NCBI GenBank assembly: GCA_051870755.1 | Contig: JBJECE010000008.1 | Span: 7,497-71,496 of the forward strand | Length of the DNA stretch: 64,000 nucleotides | Reading direction: 5' to 3' | Source of the DNA: W0P28-013 sp051870755 | Lineage (GTDB): Bacteria; Bacteroidota; Bacteroidia; Bacteroidales; Paludibacteraceae | In this document: positions 9,901 through 17,686 of the stretch, piece by piece | Position numbering within the stretch: position 1 is the stretch's first letter | Layout of the letters: each line of letters opens with the position of its first letter | Made by a program: the position numbers and the translations under genes | The notes under the pieces: model-generated | Seen by the model: only the letters and a program-made list of their open reading frames with translations | What the model was told of the DNA's origin: nothing | Database searches by the model: none

Positions 9901-12900
9901 CACGGCGCCGTAGTAGATGGTGATGGTTTGACCTTGACTATTGCCTATGGCGTGAATCGATGGCACAGCTTGGGTGCGCCATGCCAAACTGTCGGTGTAG
10001 AAGTGTTGGACAGGATCAAATCCGCTTATCGATACAAATTCGTCGCCGTTGTATATTTGCAGGTCGCGTAATGTTACATCGTTGTCGGGCTGCAAGTCGT
10101 AGCCGATGGTATAGGTGGCTTGTGCGCCGTTTTCGGCGGTAACTACAATCTGCGAACCATTCAGGCCGCCATCGGCAATGGCTATGTATTGTGTCGAGTC
10201 GATGTTCAGCGCGAGTGCCGGTGCGGCGGTGTGTGCGTTGGTCGTTACGATGTAGTCGTAGTTGTCGGGCGCAAAACCTGCGATGGGCGCTCCGTCGAGG
10301 TCGATGCCTTGAATGTTGGCGTCGGAACGTTCGCTCGCTATGTGTGTTACGGTGTAAATGTTACGCGTGGTGCGGTCGGCAGCCGTAACTATTATTTGGG
10401 CGGTTCCGGTCAAAGCGGGTTCGCTCACTATGTAGGTTTGGCCGTCGGCATTGCCTTCGAATGTCAGCGTTGGCGCGTGCGTGGCGCCTACGGGCAGTGT
10501 GTTGGTGTAGGCAAATGTGTTGCTGTCGAAACCGGCTATTGGGCTGCCGTCGAGTTTGATGTTGCGCAAGGTGGCATCGCTCGATTTCGCGAGGTCGAAG
10601 GTGATGGCGTAGGTCGATGTGGCGCCATTTTCGGCCGTTACGGTGATGTACGATGTGGCGTTCAGCCCGTTTGCTGCTACCAACGTCTGCTGCGATGCAT
10701 CGCTTTTGACGGGTACGATGTCGGGCGCAATGGTGGTGCCGTCGGGCAAGGAGATGGTGTATTGCAGCACGTCGCGGTCGAATGCGGGCAAGTCGCTGCC
10801 GCCAATCAGAATGTTGTTCAGACGGCTGTCGGATTTGAGCGCGCGGTCGGTGAACTGAATCGTGTAACTATTCGGCGTGCCGATTTCGGGCGTTACTACG
10901 ATGGTGGCTGTGCCAAGTAGTTGCGGCTTGACGATGCTGATACTTTGACCGGCGTTTTTGTCCACCGTGATGGTCGGACACTGCTTGATGACCGTCGTGT
11001 CGAGAATATAGGTGTAGGCGAATACCTCTTGGTCAAAATCGACTAAAGGTGCGCCATCGATGAAAATGCCGTTCAAGAAAGCGTTAGCCGATTTCAATAC
11101 GCTGAATGTCAGCGTGTAAGTGCGTTGTGTGCCGTCCTCGGCGGTAACTTGCAGCAGTGTGGCGCCGTTCAAGTCGCCTTTGATGAGTTGCACGGTTTGC
11201 GCATAGTCGCCTTTGACGTAAGTGATGGCGGGCAGTGCGGTGGTGCCGGCGGCCAATTCGATGGCGTACGACAGCGTCTCTTTGTCGAAGTTTTCGATGC
11301 TTTCACCGTTCAGTTTGATGTCGGCCAAGGCTGCATCCGACGATTGCTCTACGGCAAAGTGGATGATGTATGTGGCTGTGGCGCCGGTCTGCGCTTTGAC
11401 GGTGATTTTTGTGTCGCCGTTCACGCCGCCGTCTTTCCGGGTTATTTTCTGAAATTCGTCGTCGGGTACATACGTTATGGTCGGCAAGGTGGTCGTGCCG
11501 CGATTTAACAAAATATTGTATTCCAATACGTTGGCGTCAAATTCAAAGGGATAACCGGCTACCTCCAAACTTTTCAGCGCGGTGCTGTTGGCTTGTTTCA
11601 CCGAGAATACGATGGTGTAGGTTTTGGTCGAACCGTCCTGTGCCGTTACGATGATGCGGGTTGTACCATCGACGCCGTTCGTCATAATGGTTGGGTCGCT
11701 TTGGTAGTTGTCGCCTTTGGCGCAGGTGATGGTGGGCAGTGCGGTTGTGCCAATCGGCAGTTCATAGGCATAATTCAGCGTGCTTGGCGCAAAATCGGGC
11801 AGCAGTGTGCCGTTCAGATAGATGCCGTTCAAGGTGGCTATCGACGATTTGGCGGTGGCGAACACAATCTTGTAGATGCTTTGTGCGCCGCTGGCGGCTG
11901 TTACCGTTATTTTGTAGGTGCCGTCGGTGCCGCTCATGCTGCTTGCATCGCTCGTAACTGTCTGATAACTATCGCCTTTCGTCCATGTAATGGCGGGCAG
12001 GGCGCTCGTGCCGAGCGGCAGATTGATGTAGTAGGTAAAGACGTTTTCGGGATCCCAACCGGCGATGGTGGTGCCGTCGATTTGCAAATCTTGCAAATAA
12101 CTATATGTCGAAGCCGTTATCTTGAACGATAGTTTGTAGGTGCGCGTGGTGCTGTTGCCCGGCGCTTTGACGGCGATGTTGTAGGTGCCGCTGCAGTTGT
12201 CGCCGGCGATGGTTACGCCATTGCTGACGGTGATGGTCTGTTCGCCTTGGGCGTAGGCCGATATAGGCGTTATAGCCGGCAAGGCGGTGGTGCCGAGCGG
12301 CAATTCCACAGTGTAATTCGTTTTTGTGGGCGCAAATCCCGGCAGCGACGAACCGTCTATCAATATGTTTTTCAGTGTGTTATCGGTCAGCAAACCTACC
12401 GAGAATGCAATGGTATAGGTGCTGGTGGCGCCATTGGCGGCCGTTACTTTTACGATGGCGGTACTGCTTGGCGATGTGGCTTGGGTTACGACAATGGTTT
12501 GCCCGTCGTCGCCTTTCACAATGTTGGTAGCCGGGTCGATGACGGGTGCTTCGGTGGTGCCGTAGGGCAATTCTACGTTGTAACTTGTGATGTAGCCGCT
12601 GAAGTTCGGTATGGCTGTCGTAACGCCGTTGATGGTGTACGAAATCGAGGCCGGACGGCTGTTCGACGATTGCTCGGCTACAAATTTGATTTTGTAAACC
12701 GATGTCTTTTTCCCGTCTTCCGATTTCACGGTGATGGTAATGGGATTGCCGCCTACCGTAGCGCCTGTTTTGTCGATGGTGATTTCCGAACCCGAGAGCA
12801 CGCGTCCCGAAAAATTGGCGGTGGTGCCTTTGCAGTTGGTTATGGCACCGACACCGCGTTTGGCAAACAGGTCGGGAATGTCGGTTGCACCAAGTCCTAA

Positions 12901-13773
12901 AGCGTAGGTTTGCTCTTCGCCGTGGTCTTTGCTCGGGTCGAAACCGCCCCATTTTTTGTTATTCACATACAACTCGTCGATTTTCGAACTGTAAATCAGT
13001 TCCACATCATCTACGTAGAGCGAGTTACCATCGTACAAACCGCTGGTGGCGCGGAAGTTGGGGTAGTTGCCTGCCGAAAAAATGACATTGCATTTGGCAG
13101 GTTTGTCGTTGCTGTTGTAGTAGATGGGCACTTTTATCAACGTCCAATCGTTGTAGGCTTTTTTCTCTTTTACCCAACCTTCGGCTATTTGCGTGGCGTA
13201 GGTCGATGTGGTACATTCGTTGCCGTCGGTGGCTTGGCGTATGTCCGATTCCTCGTCGGTATGCGACACCGCCGTACAACTGCCGTTTTTGCCTTTGTAC
13301 GAAGTACCTTGAGCCGTGCCTTTCCACGAGTAGAACACAATGTTGAAATACTCGTTTTCGACGTTGGCGCCGGTGCGTTTTATCCATACATACATCGAGT
13401 CGGGACGATAGGTAAAACTGATACCGCCGCTTGTGCCGGCAGTAGCTTCGCTCACTTTGGTCAAACTCTCGATGTACACCCACGGCTGACCGAGCGCAAA
13501 GTAACCCGGCGATGTTTCCACAATGCCGGCGGCACCGATGGCTTGGTCTTGAGCCATGGCGCAATAGTTGCCTGTGCGTCCGGTTTCGCGGTGCGCAAAG
13601 TTGAATTTGAAACCAAATTGTGTTACGTTCGAAAAATTCCAATTCGAGGGCTGTATATTGCCATCGAATGGTGCGCCGTTCCACTCTTCGAAACTGCTGT
13701 TGGGCAGTTGCTGAGCCGTGCCGGCACCGATGGCGGAAAGCACTAAAAATATGGTGAAAATATAGCGTTTCAT
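3952..13773 (-). CDS. Giant secreted protein with two PCMD-like domains and about 30 cadherin-like repeats
   Basis: A 3273-aa surface or secreted protein. The start at 13773 gives a clean signal peptide (MKRYIFTIFLVLSAIGAGTAQ). Residues about 21-265 (beginning NSSFEEWNG and ending with a VDDVELIY strand) resemble the putative carbohydrate metabolism (PCMD) fold. About 15 modules of 75-100 aa follow. Each fits the cadherin-like beta-sandwich pattern: L-x-x-I-x-L-x-G near the start, F-D/A-P, a Y-x-V strand, LPxGTTxxPxIT, then VTAEDGxxxTYxxxF. A second PCMD-like domain (about 1575-1785, beginning NADFEAW) starts another block of about 15 modules. The last roughly 85 residues (GLFDTAGRLLT ... GKKVIAQGKFVY) look like a type IX secretion sorting domain. 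It follows the 969-aa gene by 53 bases, so the two are probably co-transcribed. Ligand and role are unknown; adhesion or glycan binding is inference. Confidence 0.85.
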   Translation of the reverse strand: MKRYIFTIFLVLSAIGAGTAQQLPNSSFEEWNGAPFDGNIQPSNWNFSNVTQFGFKFNFAHRETGRTGNYCAMAQDQAIGAAGIVETSPGYFALGQPWVYIESLTKVSEATAGTSGGISFTYRPDSMYVWIKRTGANVENEYFNIVFYSWKGTAQGTSYKGKNGSCTAVSHTDEESDIRQATDGNECTTSTYATQIAEGWVKEKKAYNDWTLIKVPIYYNSNDKPAKCNVIFSAGNYPNFRATSGLYDGNSLYVDDVELIYSSKIDELYVNNKKWGGFDPSKDHGEEQTYALGLGATDIPDLFAKRGVGAITNCKGTTANFSGRVLSGSEITIDKTGATVGGNPITITVKSEDGKKTSVYKIKFVAEQSSNSRPASISYTINGVTTAIPNFSGYITSYNVELPYGTTEAPVIDPATNIVKGDDGQTIVVTQATSPSSTAIVKVTAANGATSTYTIAFSVGLLTDNTLKNILIDGSSLPGFAPTKTNYTVELPLGTTALPAITPISAYAQGEQTITVSNGVTIAGDNCSGTYNIAVKAPGNSTTRTYKLSFKITASTYSYLQDLQIDGTTIAGWDPENVFTYYINLPLGTSALPAITWTKGDSYQTVTSDASSMSGTDGTYKITVTAASGAQSIYKIVFATAKSSIATLNGIYLNGTLLPDFAPSTLNYAYELPIGTTALPTITCAKGDNYQSDPTIMTNGVDGTTRIIVTAQDGSTKTYTIVFSVKQANSTALKSLEVAGYPFEFDANVLEYNILLNRGTTTLPTITYVPDDEFQKITRKDGGVNGDTKITVKAQTGATATYIIHFAVEQSSDAALADIKLNGESIENFDKETLSYAIELAAGTTALPAITYVKGDYAQTVQLIKGDLNGATLLQVTAEDGTQRTYTLTFSVLKSANAFLNGIFIDGAPLVDFDQEVFAYTYILDTTVIKQCPTITVDKNAGQSISIVKPQLLGTATIVVTPEIGTPNSYTIQFTDRALKSDSRLNNILIGGSDLPAFDRDVLQYTISLPDGTTIAPDIVPVKSDASQQTLVAANGLNATSYITVTAENGATSTYAITFDLAKSSDATLRNIKLDGSPIAGFDSNTFAYTNTLPVGATHAPTLTFEGNADGQTYIVSEPALTGTAQIIVTAADRTTRNIYTVTHIASERSDANIQGIDLDGAPIAGFAPDNYDYIVTTNAHTAAPALALNIDSTQYIAIADGGLNGSQIVVTAENGAQATYTIGYDLQPDNDVTLRDLQIYNGDEFVSISGFDPVQHFYTDSLAWRTQAVPSIHAIGNSQGQTITIYYGAVNDTTTIRVTAEDGIHHADYHILFAVRQSTQTALENLMVDEAELQPDFDPNTLDYTAKLPYGISAVPTIRWEQGKEGQLTITEQRIVVSEAGLRDTAHVTVIAENGDTRTYNIAFEVAASSQDNLLNYYVVDGIGMFTDLDAAIELPYGSTAMPTITCFKKYDEQTILIDNGGIYAPTTITVKANRADVADAVYTLRPTIAKAQAALSGISVNGKPIENFDPEKHQYIVSVDNAAGEQPTLDYTFDNATATVDDVTTNTKYTTIPVSGKDDNSTAVYTVYYFYTQDTIPNADFEAWSAAATYASANKPTGWTTIADVVDATDIKSSFTIAGLPIGSLITKGTYKPNQEVTQNGDQAVLKTVYSSVLAGSIPGVITLGEMTATLNDGSSSTSVFGGIPFRNTPDAVSMRYNPVSNSGVAGIRFAYSINNGKYLKEFIDGNFNNTWKTMNLSLLDNTIEAPALMNIIINSCESDNASTLQNKAASEMLVDWVRFAYNSQIANIYVNEQATTGFQGKYDGGWIQAVKIDADLQGAPILTFEGVTRDQEYTYTYGEEQENCSGDYKTRVVNITSKAEDGTLSRYIVNLNRPFSANADLQGIIIDGDTLDGFAAKTFDYTISVANGTVRTPDITAIRGSMHQTVRFATNGLNDTIIVTAENGAVQRYVLTFVELHSNDATLANIAIDGEHNDFTFDAATENYDVRLAATATLPKVTYQKRSDGQSVTLSAADTTRLTVTAENGIDTKTYTIRFVWDAVATSGKLANMAVVANQPLQGFDKDVFDYHYSTNERPATICERIDATDTITQTIAGDSVVWQVRGTESHTYKLTFDRTPDNNTDLAGILVNGTALSAFNSNINEYIVETNRPVVVQAIQSTDAQQLAVQFDLYDAPAQNGTFAKALFTVTAEDGLTQNTTTVYLRRIKSDNALLSAIMLNGDTLRTTASAYTADRNFAPEAFNYNITLRCANPKIEEPDMPHLTFAAGDAAQTIQLEYNGLNATSYITVTAEDQTENVYTLNFVSEKSGNADLTGIAVNNVAIATFQPEITEYDVTLTQNAIPEISYTTADRFQQQIELTINQSQAVYTVTAEDGTTKTYTVRFHAPEGSHNALLSQIEIDAQPLADFAPTTTFYSVLLPAGTETLPDIVAIVGEATQIVVINYNDGLRDTTDIVVTAGDGYTHQIYQIYFDVALSDNAQLDMIYLRGDSLLTGNDNFAADRNFDTNQYAYNITLPVGTRMLPNISYTKGDKWQTVTIDTVSHAPYAATIALDVTAENGNSTRYTLHFDIEKSAVDTLGNIYLTINGIDEPLVLSGTGYTADHAFAGTTDDYHLTWQVGTRDIVTINYDKGDAYQTVEVVRQLTALTDTAIIRVTAENGNERTYSIYSQLLLSAVDSLKNVFFDDLPFAAFDAGTLVYDITLPHGTTTLPIITWEQGDAYQNVALDSLFTDDLSGHYTLTVTAEDGTTNIYTFNISVAKSGNALLHNILVDGVGINGFSDDKSDYSITLPYGTTNLPEITWETGDAGQTVTLVSDGTIASGVQIVITAEDGTTTMTYNLTFVIALSDNALLDNIFIGGEALDSLATGFVVDATFESQQYEYNVVFPYGTKALPAITWQAQLPDSEYKSITLTNADDALHGTSVITVVSQDEMQTNEYMLHFSVALSDNNKLKDLYLADIVYPEFDPLFNPDTTEYALVFEIGTSERNFPTLDHVRYVKGDEDQTVTLSYATMQKDTVITNTTFVLQHTGIVQHQQAGDIVYDTIAAGTLVTVAAGDTLRTTIDADNRAVILVSVKAQNGSTNVYVVSSSVALSDNSLLKDIVINGLSLKNFEPETFDYTYIILRGSAIPVIEGIAMQPDKQTVEYGEDAANANVKYIYCSAEDGSYSTYTITFVESESNPGDEPTLEDVCWTALGGGAFKASTSRNGVSIGLFDTAGRLLTLREVPLVDPNDNICEPGAAGAVFQLQRTGKVLIYAFYYNGKKVIAQGKFVY

Positions 13774-13826
13774 AGAATGTGTATTTGCAATTTTAATTAA
13801 GTTGAACATGACTTACCCGCCCCATT

Positions 13827-16736
13827 TTATTCGACGGTGATGTTTACCGGTATTTCTACCGTGATTATTTCGCACAACTCCAAATTAGCCGGCGTGAATG
13901 TTGCCCGCAATGTCCAAATGCAGGCGTTGAGTGCGGTCGGTGCCGAGGCATCGAAATCCCATGTGCCGGCTACCGACGATTCGGTGTGAACCCGACTGCG
14001 AATTTCGCTCAAGGCGATGCTGCTGCCTGCCGGTATGCTGATGGGCTCGGTGGCGGCAAAAAAGTTGGCGCGGGTTTTGCGCAACACAATGTTGTAGGTT
14101 ACTTCGTCGGCCGGCAGATAGTTGTGGTTGCCGTCCTGCGTGGCGCTGATGACCAATTCGGTGCCGAGCGCTGCCGCTGTGGCGGTGATGTCGAGCGCGT
14201 TGTTGCTGCCAACCGAAGCGTAAGCGGCGCCGCTGCCCGATAGCGTGTAAGTTACGGCCAGGTTCGACGTGGCGTAAGCATCGAGGCTGATGCTGTCCAT
14301 CACACCCAAGCTGTCGGGCATCGACCATACGATGCGCTGTGCTTTACGCAGCACGTCGATGGCTACCGAGTCGGTGGCGTTGTCGTACAAATTTTGATTG
14401 AATGGCACAAAGGTGATTTCGTATTTCACACCTGTGCCGGCGTTGGGTATTATGCGTTTGTTAGTCCACATAAAGTCGCCCGCGATGGGGTCGCCGCTGA
14501 TGGTGACGGCCTGACCGCCCTCCAGCGCTACATCGCTCAACGGTTGCTCGTAGGTGATGGAGTTGCCGGCTGTCGGCAGTGTCAGGGTGGGCACGCCTTT
14601 GAATATGCGCATCGTCAGCGTTATCGGGGTAGCATCGAGGTACAGGTCGTTTCCAGAGCAGCGCGCCGTGATGGTAACCACCGTGTCGGCTTGCAGATAG
14701 ACAAGTTTGTTGTCCGCGTCGAGTGTTACGATGGTTTCGTCCGAAATTTCGTACACGATGGGCAATCCCGACACGGGATTCACTTTGTTCAGCGTCCATG
14801 TTTGCGTGGTGGCCACCGAATCGCGCAACGACCAACTGAGGTTTTGCGTGCGCTTGCTCACCGTGGTGGTGATGGGAATGTTCAAATAGCCGTCTTTGTC
14901 GTTGCCTATGCGCAGCGTTTCGCTGTCGCTCGCTATGGCTGTCGGCGTGTAAATCACTTGCACATCGATGGTGCCGTAGTCGCCGCAGTCGTTGCCGATG
15001 GTGGCTGGCGTAACACGAAACTCATCGTTGCCGCTGACTATTTCGGCGGTTACTATATCCTGAATGTTCGAATAGTTGACTCTGATAGTCTTTGTGGTGG
15101 TGGTGCCATACTGCGCCTCGATGTTCAGACTGCTGACGTTGGCTTCCAAAAAGTGGGCGCGCGTTACTTGGACGTTTTTGAAATATTTTTTGCCGGTGGC
15201 GCCGGTTTCGGTGTATAACTGAATTTTGGTGGCGTTGCGATCTAATTCGAATGGGCCAAACTGATAATAAGTATCTTTTTTGCTGAATTTGCAGGTGCCT
15301 ATTTTTTCTATCCACGAACCATTTACATATTGTTTGACGTAAAGGTCGCCGCCCCAAAATAACGCAATAGCCTCACATTTGGCATCGAATGTCAATGCTC
15401 CGGCGGGACTGCCGTCGAGCGTGTATTCTTTATTGCTGATGGTCGAAAAATTGCGTTCGGTAGCATCGTCAAGCACAAATGGCTCGTCGAGGCAACTGGC
15501 GTTGGGGTCGCGCACGCGTATGGTGCGGGTGTACGAGGTGCCGGCGTAGGTCGCGTCGCCGGCCTGCACGGCTTTGATGGTGGCGGTGCCGACGTTCGAT
15601 GTCGATATGGTCAGCACGTCGCCCGACAGCGACACCACATTGCCTGCGTTCTCCACCAATTCGTAGGTGATGGGCAACCCTACCGACGAGGTGGCGGTGA
15701 GTGTCGTGGCAGCATCGCCCCACTTGAAGTTGAGGCCTTGTGTCCAACTGATTTTTTGGGTCAGCAGATTGGTAACTTCCAAATGCAGCGTGTCGCGCAC
15801 TTCGGCGTACTTGGTGTCGCCGGCTTGGTAGGCTATGATGTCGGCTGTGCCGGCGGCTACGGCTATCAGTTGGCCGTTCTCGATTTTCAGCACCGATTCG
15901 TCAGTCGATTTCAGTTCGGTGAATGGCAAACCGCTCGATGCTTGTACAAACGGACTCTCGATGGTGTCGCCGCGCGAGAGCATGGTTACGCTCTCGTCCC
16001 ACCAACTGATGTATTGCTGAATGGAATCGCCTGTGCCTTTTAGCGTAATGGTTGCCCATTCCGATTTGTCGTCGTTTGATACGGTTACGATGGCCGTTTT
16101 CTCGCCCTTGGTCTGTGGGTGAAAATCGACGGTTATCTCTTCCGAACCGTAGTTGCAGAGCGATGCGTTGATGCTCATTGGCGCAATGGTATCCTCAGAA
16201 GAAATGCTGAAGTCGGTGGCGTTGTCGATGGACAGCGTGAGCGTATCAACATTGCTCCAATTGATGGTGAATTTCGTGTCGGTTGACGAACTTTCTACCG
16301 CTAATGTGCCACATTCCACCGGATTTGCCGACGACTCGACGTAAGTGGCTTGGGTAACTTTGACGTTTTTAATGTATTTGTTTAGGGTACCTGAACTCTT
16401 AAATTTGATTTGAGTGGCTTTGACATCCAAAGTCATAGTATATGTCTGAAAACTTGTAGTAAGACTACTTGTGGTGCTTACTTCTGTTTCTGTGCCGTTA
16501 ACCGTTTGCGAAACAATAATCTTGGGATTACTCGCCCAACTTGATGACGATTTTGCTTCAAAAGTAAGAGTGGCGGCGGGCCCTGTGAGAGTGTATGTTT
16601 TAGTGTCTGTGTTTATGGTTCCAAAAGTAACTTGATCAGGAGCGTCGAGTACATAGCATTCCGCCCAAGTTTGTGGCGCAAAACCGGTCAGGAGCAGCAG
16701 TATGGTGGCTATGATAAGTGTGTAATTTTTTTTCAT
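13827..16736 (-). CDS. Secreted multidomain Ig/BACON-like protein
   Basis: A 969-aa exported protein. The start at 16736 gives MKKNYTLIIATILLLLTGFAPQTWA, a standard signal peptide. The body seems built from two related halves. Each starts with a Cys-containing jelly-roll-like segment (CYVLDAPDQVTFGTI near residue 27 and CLDEPFVLDDATERNFSTI near 380). Each then has an Ig-like module with F.V.P-type strands (TVDFHPQTKGE and QVIYTPTAIAS), then bacterial Ig-like units opening with QxISW or QxLSW and containing VSGLPI. No obvious C-terminal sorting domain is present; it ends in ITVEIPVNITVE. It lies 53 bases upstream of the giant repeat protein on the same strand. Binding partner and function cannot be told from sequence. 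Confidence 0.8.
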   Translation of the reverse strand: MKKNYTLIIATILLLLTGFAPQTWAECYVLDAPDQVTFGTINTDTKTYTLTGPAATLTFEAKSSSSWASNPKIIVSQTVNGTETEVSTTSSLTTSFQTYTMTLDVKATQIKFKSSGTLNKYIKNVKVTQATYVESSANPVECGTLAVESSSTDTKFTINWSNVDTLTLSIDNATDFSISSEDTIAPMSINASLCNYGSEEITVDFHPQTKGEKTAIVTVSNDDKSEWATITLKGTGDSIQQYISWWDESVTMLSRGDTIESPFVQASSGLPFTELKSTDESVLKIENGQLIAVAAGTADIIAYQAGDTKYAEVRDTLHLEVTNLLTQKISWTQGLNFKWGDAATTLTATSSVGLPITYELVENAGNVVSLSGDVLTISTSNVGTATIKAVQAGDATYAGTSYTRTIRVRDPNASCLDEPFVLDDATERNFSTISNKEYTLDGSPAGALTFDAKCEAIALFWGGDLYVKQYVNGSWIEKIGTCKFSKKDTYYQFGPFELDRNATKIQLYTETGATGKKYFKNVQVTRAHFLEANVSSLNIEAQYGTTTTKTIRVNYSNIQDIVTAEIVSGNDEFRVTPATIGNDCGDYGTIDVQVIYTPTAIASDSETLRIGNDKDGYLNIPITTTVSKRTQNLSWSLRDSVATTQTWTLNKVNPVSGLPIVYEISDETIVTLDADNKLVYLQADTVVTITARCSGNDLYLDATPITLTMRIFKGVPTLTLPTAGNSITYEQPLSDVALEGGQAVTISGDPIAGDFMWTNKRIIPNAGTGVKYEITFVPFNQNLYDNATDSVAIDVLRKAQRIVWSMPDSLGVMDSISLDAYATSNLAVTYTLSGSGAAYASVGSNNALDITATAAALGTELVISATQDGNHNYLPADEVTYNIVLRKTRANFFAATEPISIPAGSSIALSEIRSRVHTESSVAGTWDFDASAPTALNACIWTLRATFTPANLELCEIITVEIPVNITVE

Positions 16737-16855
16737 ATTTGTCGTTTTTGTTAATTGAGAAAACGAATTATTTCTGTGTTGGGTGTTGCGCATACGCACA
16801 AAACCGTCATGCCCAACGTGCCGAAGCAGGTGGGCGTGCAATCAACGGAAATAAT

Positions 16856-17224
16856 TCAACCGGAATAGAGTGAAATGCGCACCAAATGGCGCTGTGGAAG
16901 GTCTTTCGCAACCTCCATCAGGTGGCGGAGATTGGCCAAGTTCACTGCCATGTAGGCCTCGAAAGCGTCGCGCGCTTGTTGGGTACTGCGCCGCACACTA
17001 TCGCACATCCGACACAATGCCAAACAGATGCGCCCACGCTCACGACGACTGTGCGGCGTGGTACCGCCGGCGCTTGTCGCATAGCAGGTTACGACGTTCG
17101 ACGGCTTTTTGACCGAACAAAACATCTCGTTGTGCAGGCTGGCAAAACTTGCCCAGAAAAACCAATAGACAAGTCCCTTGTAAAGGGTCAGAATGATATT
17201 TTTGACAAAATGTATAGCACGCAT
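16856..17224 (-). CDS. Hypothetical protein, uncertain
   Basis: A 122-aa open frame whose first 30 residues form a possible membrane helix (NIILTLYKGLVYWFFWASFASL). An Arg- and Cys-rich stretch follows, and then an amphipathic segment (AYMAVNLANLRHLMEVAKDL). I recognise no family. A TATCTTTG element 21 bases upstream of the ATG suits transcription of this frame, but the same promoter could simply serve the surface-protein genes further down. Coding status is uncertain because overlapping frames on the plus strand are also open. Confidence 0.35.
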   Translation of the reverse strand: MRAIHFVKNIILTLYKGLVYWFFWASFASLHNEMFCSVKKPSNVVTCYATSAGGTTPHSRRERGRICLALCRMCDSVRRSTQQARDAFEAYMAVNLANLRHLMEVAKDLPQRHLVRISLYSG

Positions 17225-17244
17225 AGGCTAATCATTTTACGATG

Positions 17245-17252
17245 CAAAGATA
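17245..17252 (-). promoter_or_regulatory. -7 element facing the surface-protein genes
   Basis: Minus-strand TATCTTTG fits TAnnTTTG. A TTGG lies about 16 bases upstream, which is shorter than usual. Confidence 0.5.
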
Positions 17253-17571
17253 TAATTTTATTTTTTACCAACCTAAAATATGTTGTAAAAAATGCACTTT
17301 TGGAAGTCTATATATTGATAATCAGTATATTAGTGTTTTGCGGATTATTAAAATAAGTTAAAATTCGGCGGTTTTGGCGGGCTTTTAGCGGTGTTTTTTC
17401 AGCCTGCTTGGCGGCGAAAATGTCAATTTTTTGGCATTTCGCTTGCAGATGCCTATATATAAATAGGGTGTATGCGGAAAAATAGGGCGTTTGAGGTGGC
17501 GTGCATCGGATGTCGGCAGGGAACAAACGGCGGCAGTTTGGTCGGGTTTGCTAAAAAAAGTGGTTTGATTT

Positions 17572-17601
17572 TTTGTTATAAAAAATAAATTTGTAACTTT
17601 G
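17572..17601 (+). promoter_or_regulatory. Promoter for the propeller/amidase operon
   Basis: TAACTTTG (17594-17601) matches TAnnTTTG, with TTTG at 17572-17575 placed 18 bases upstream. It lies about 85 bases before the start of the first gene. Confidence 0.65.
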
Positions 17602-17686
17602 TACTCGGCGGTGTGGCGGGTCGGTATGTGTGGCGCGCGCCCGTTGAGAAATAGTGTCCGGAATGTTGAATAAAAATTGTAATTGT

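Larger units (their letters stand above)
17225..17686. other. A+T-rich divergent intergenic region
   Basis: About 460 bases without a supportable gene. It separates the minus-strand surface-protein genes from the plus-strand propeller/amidase operon and holds a promoter element for each side (17245-17252 minus, 17572-17601 plus). The middle has long A and T runs and no RNA gene that I recognise. Confidence 0.6.

Noticed and set aside
3952..13773. Long tandem repeats considered as a CRISPR or satellite array
   Set aside because: The periodicity is at protein level (75-100 residue modules) in one open frame. DNA copies are strongly diverged and not separated by unique spacers.
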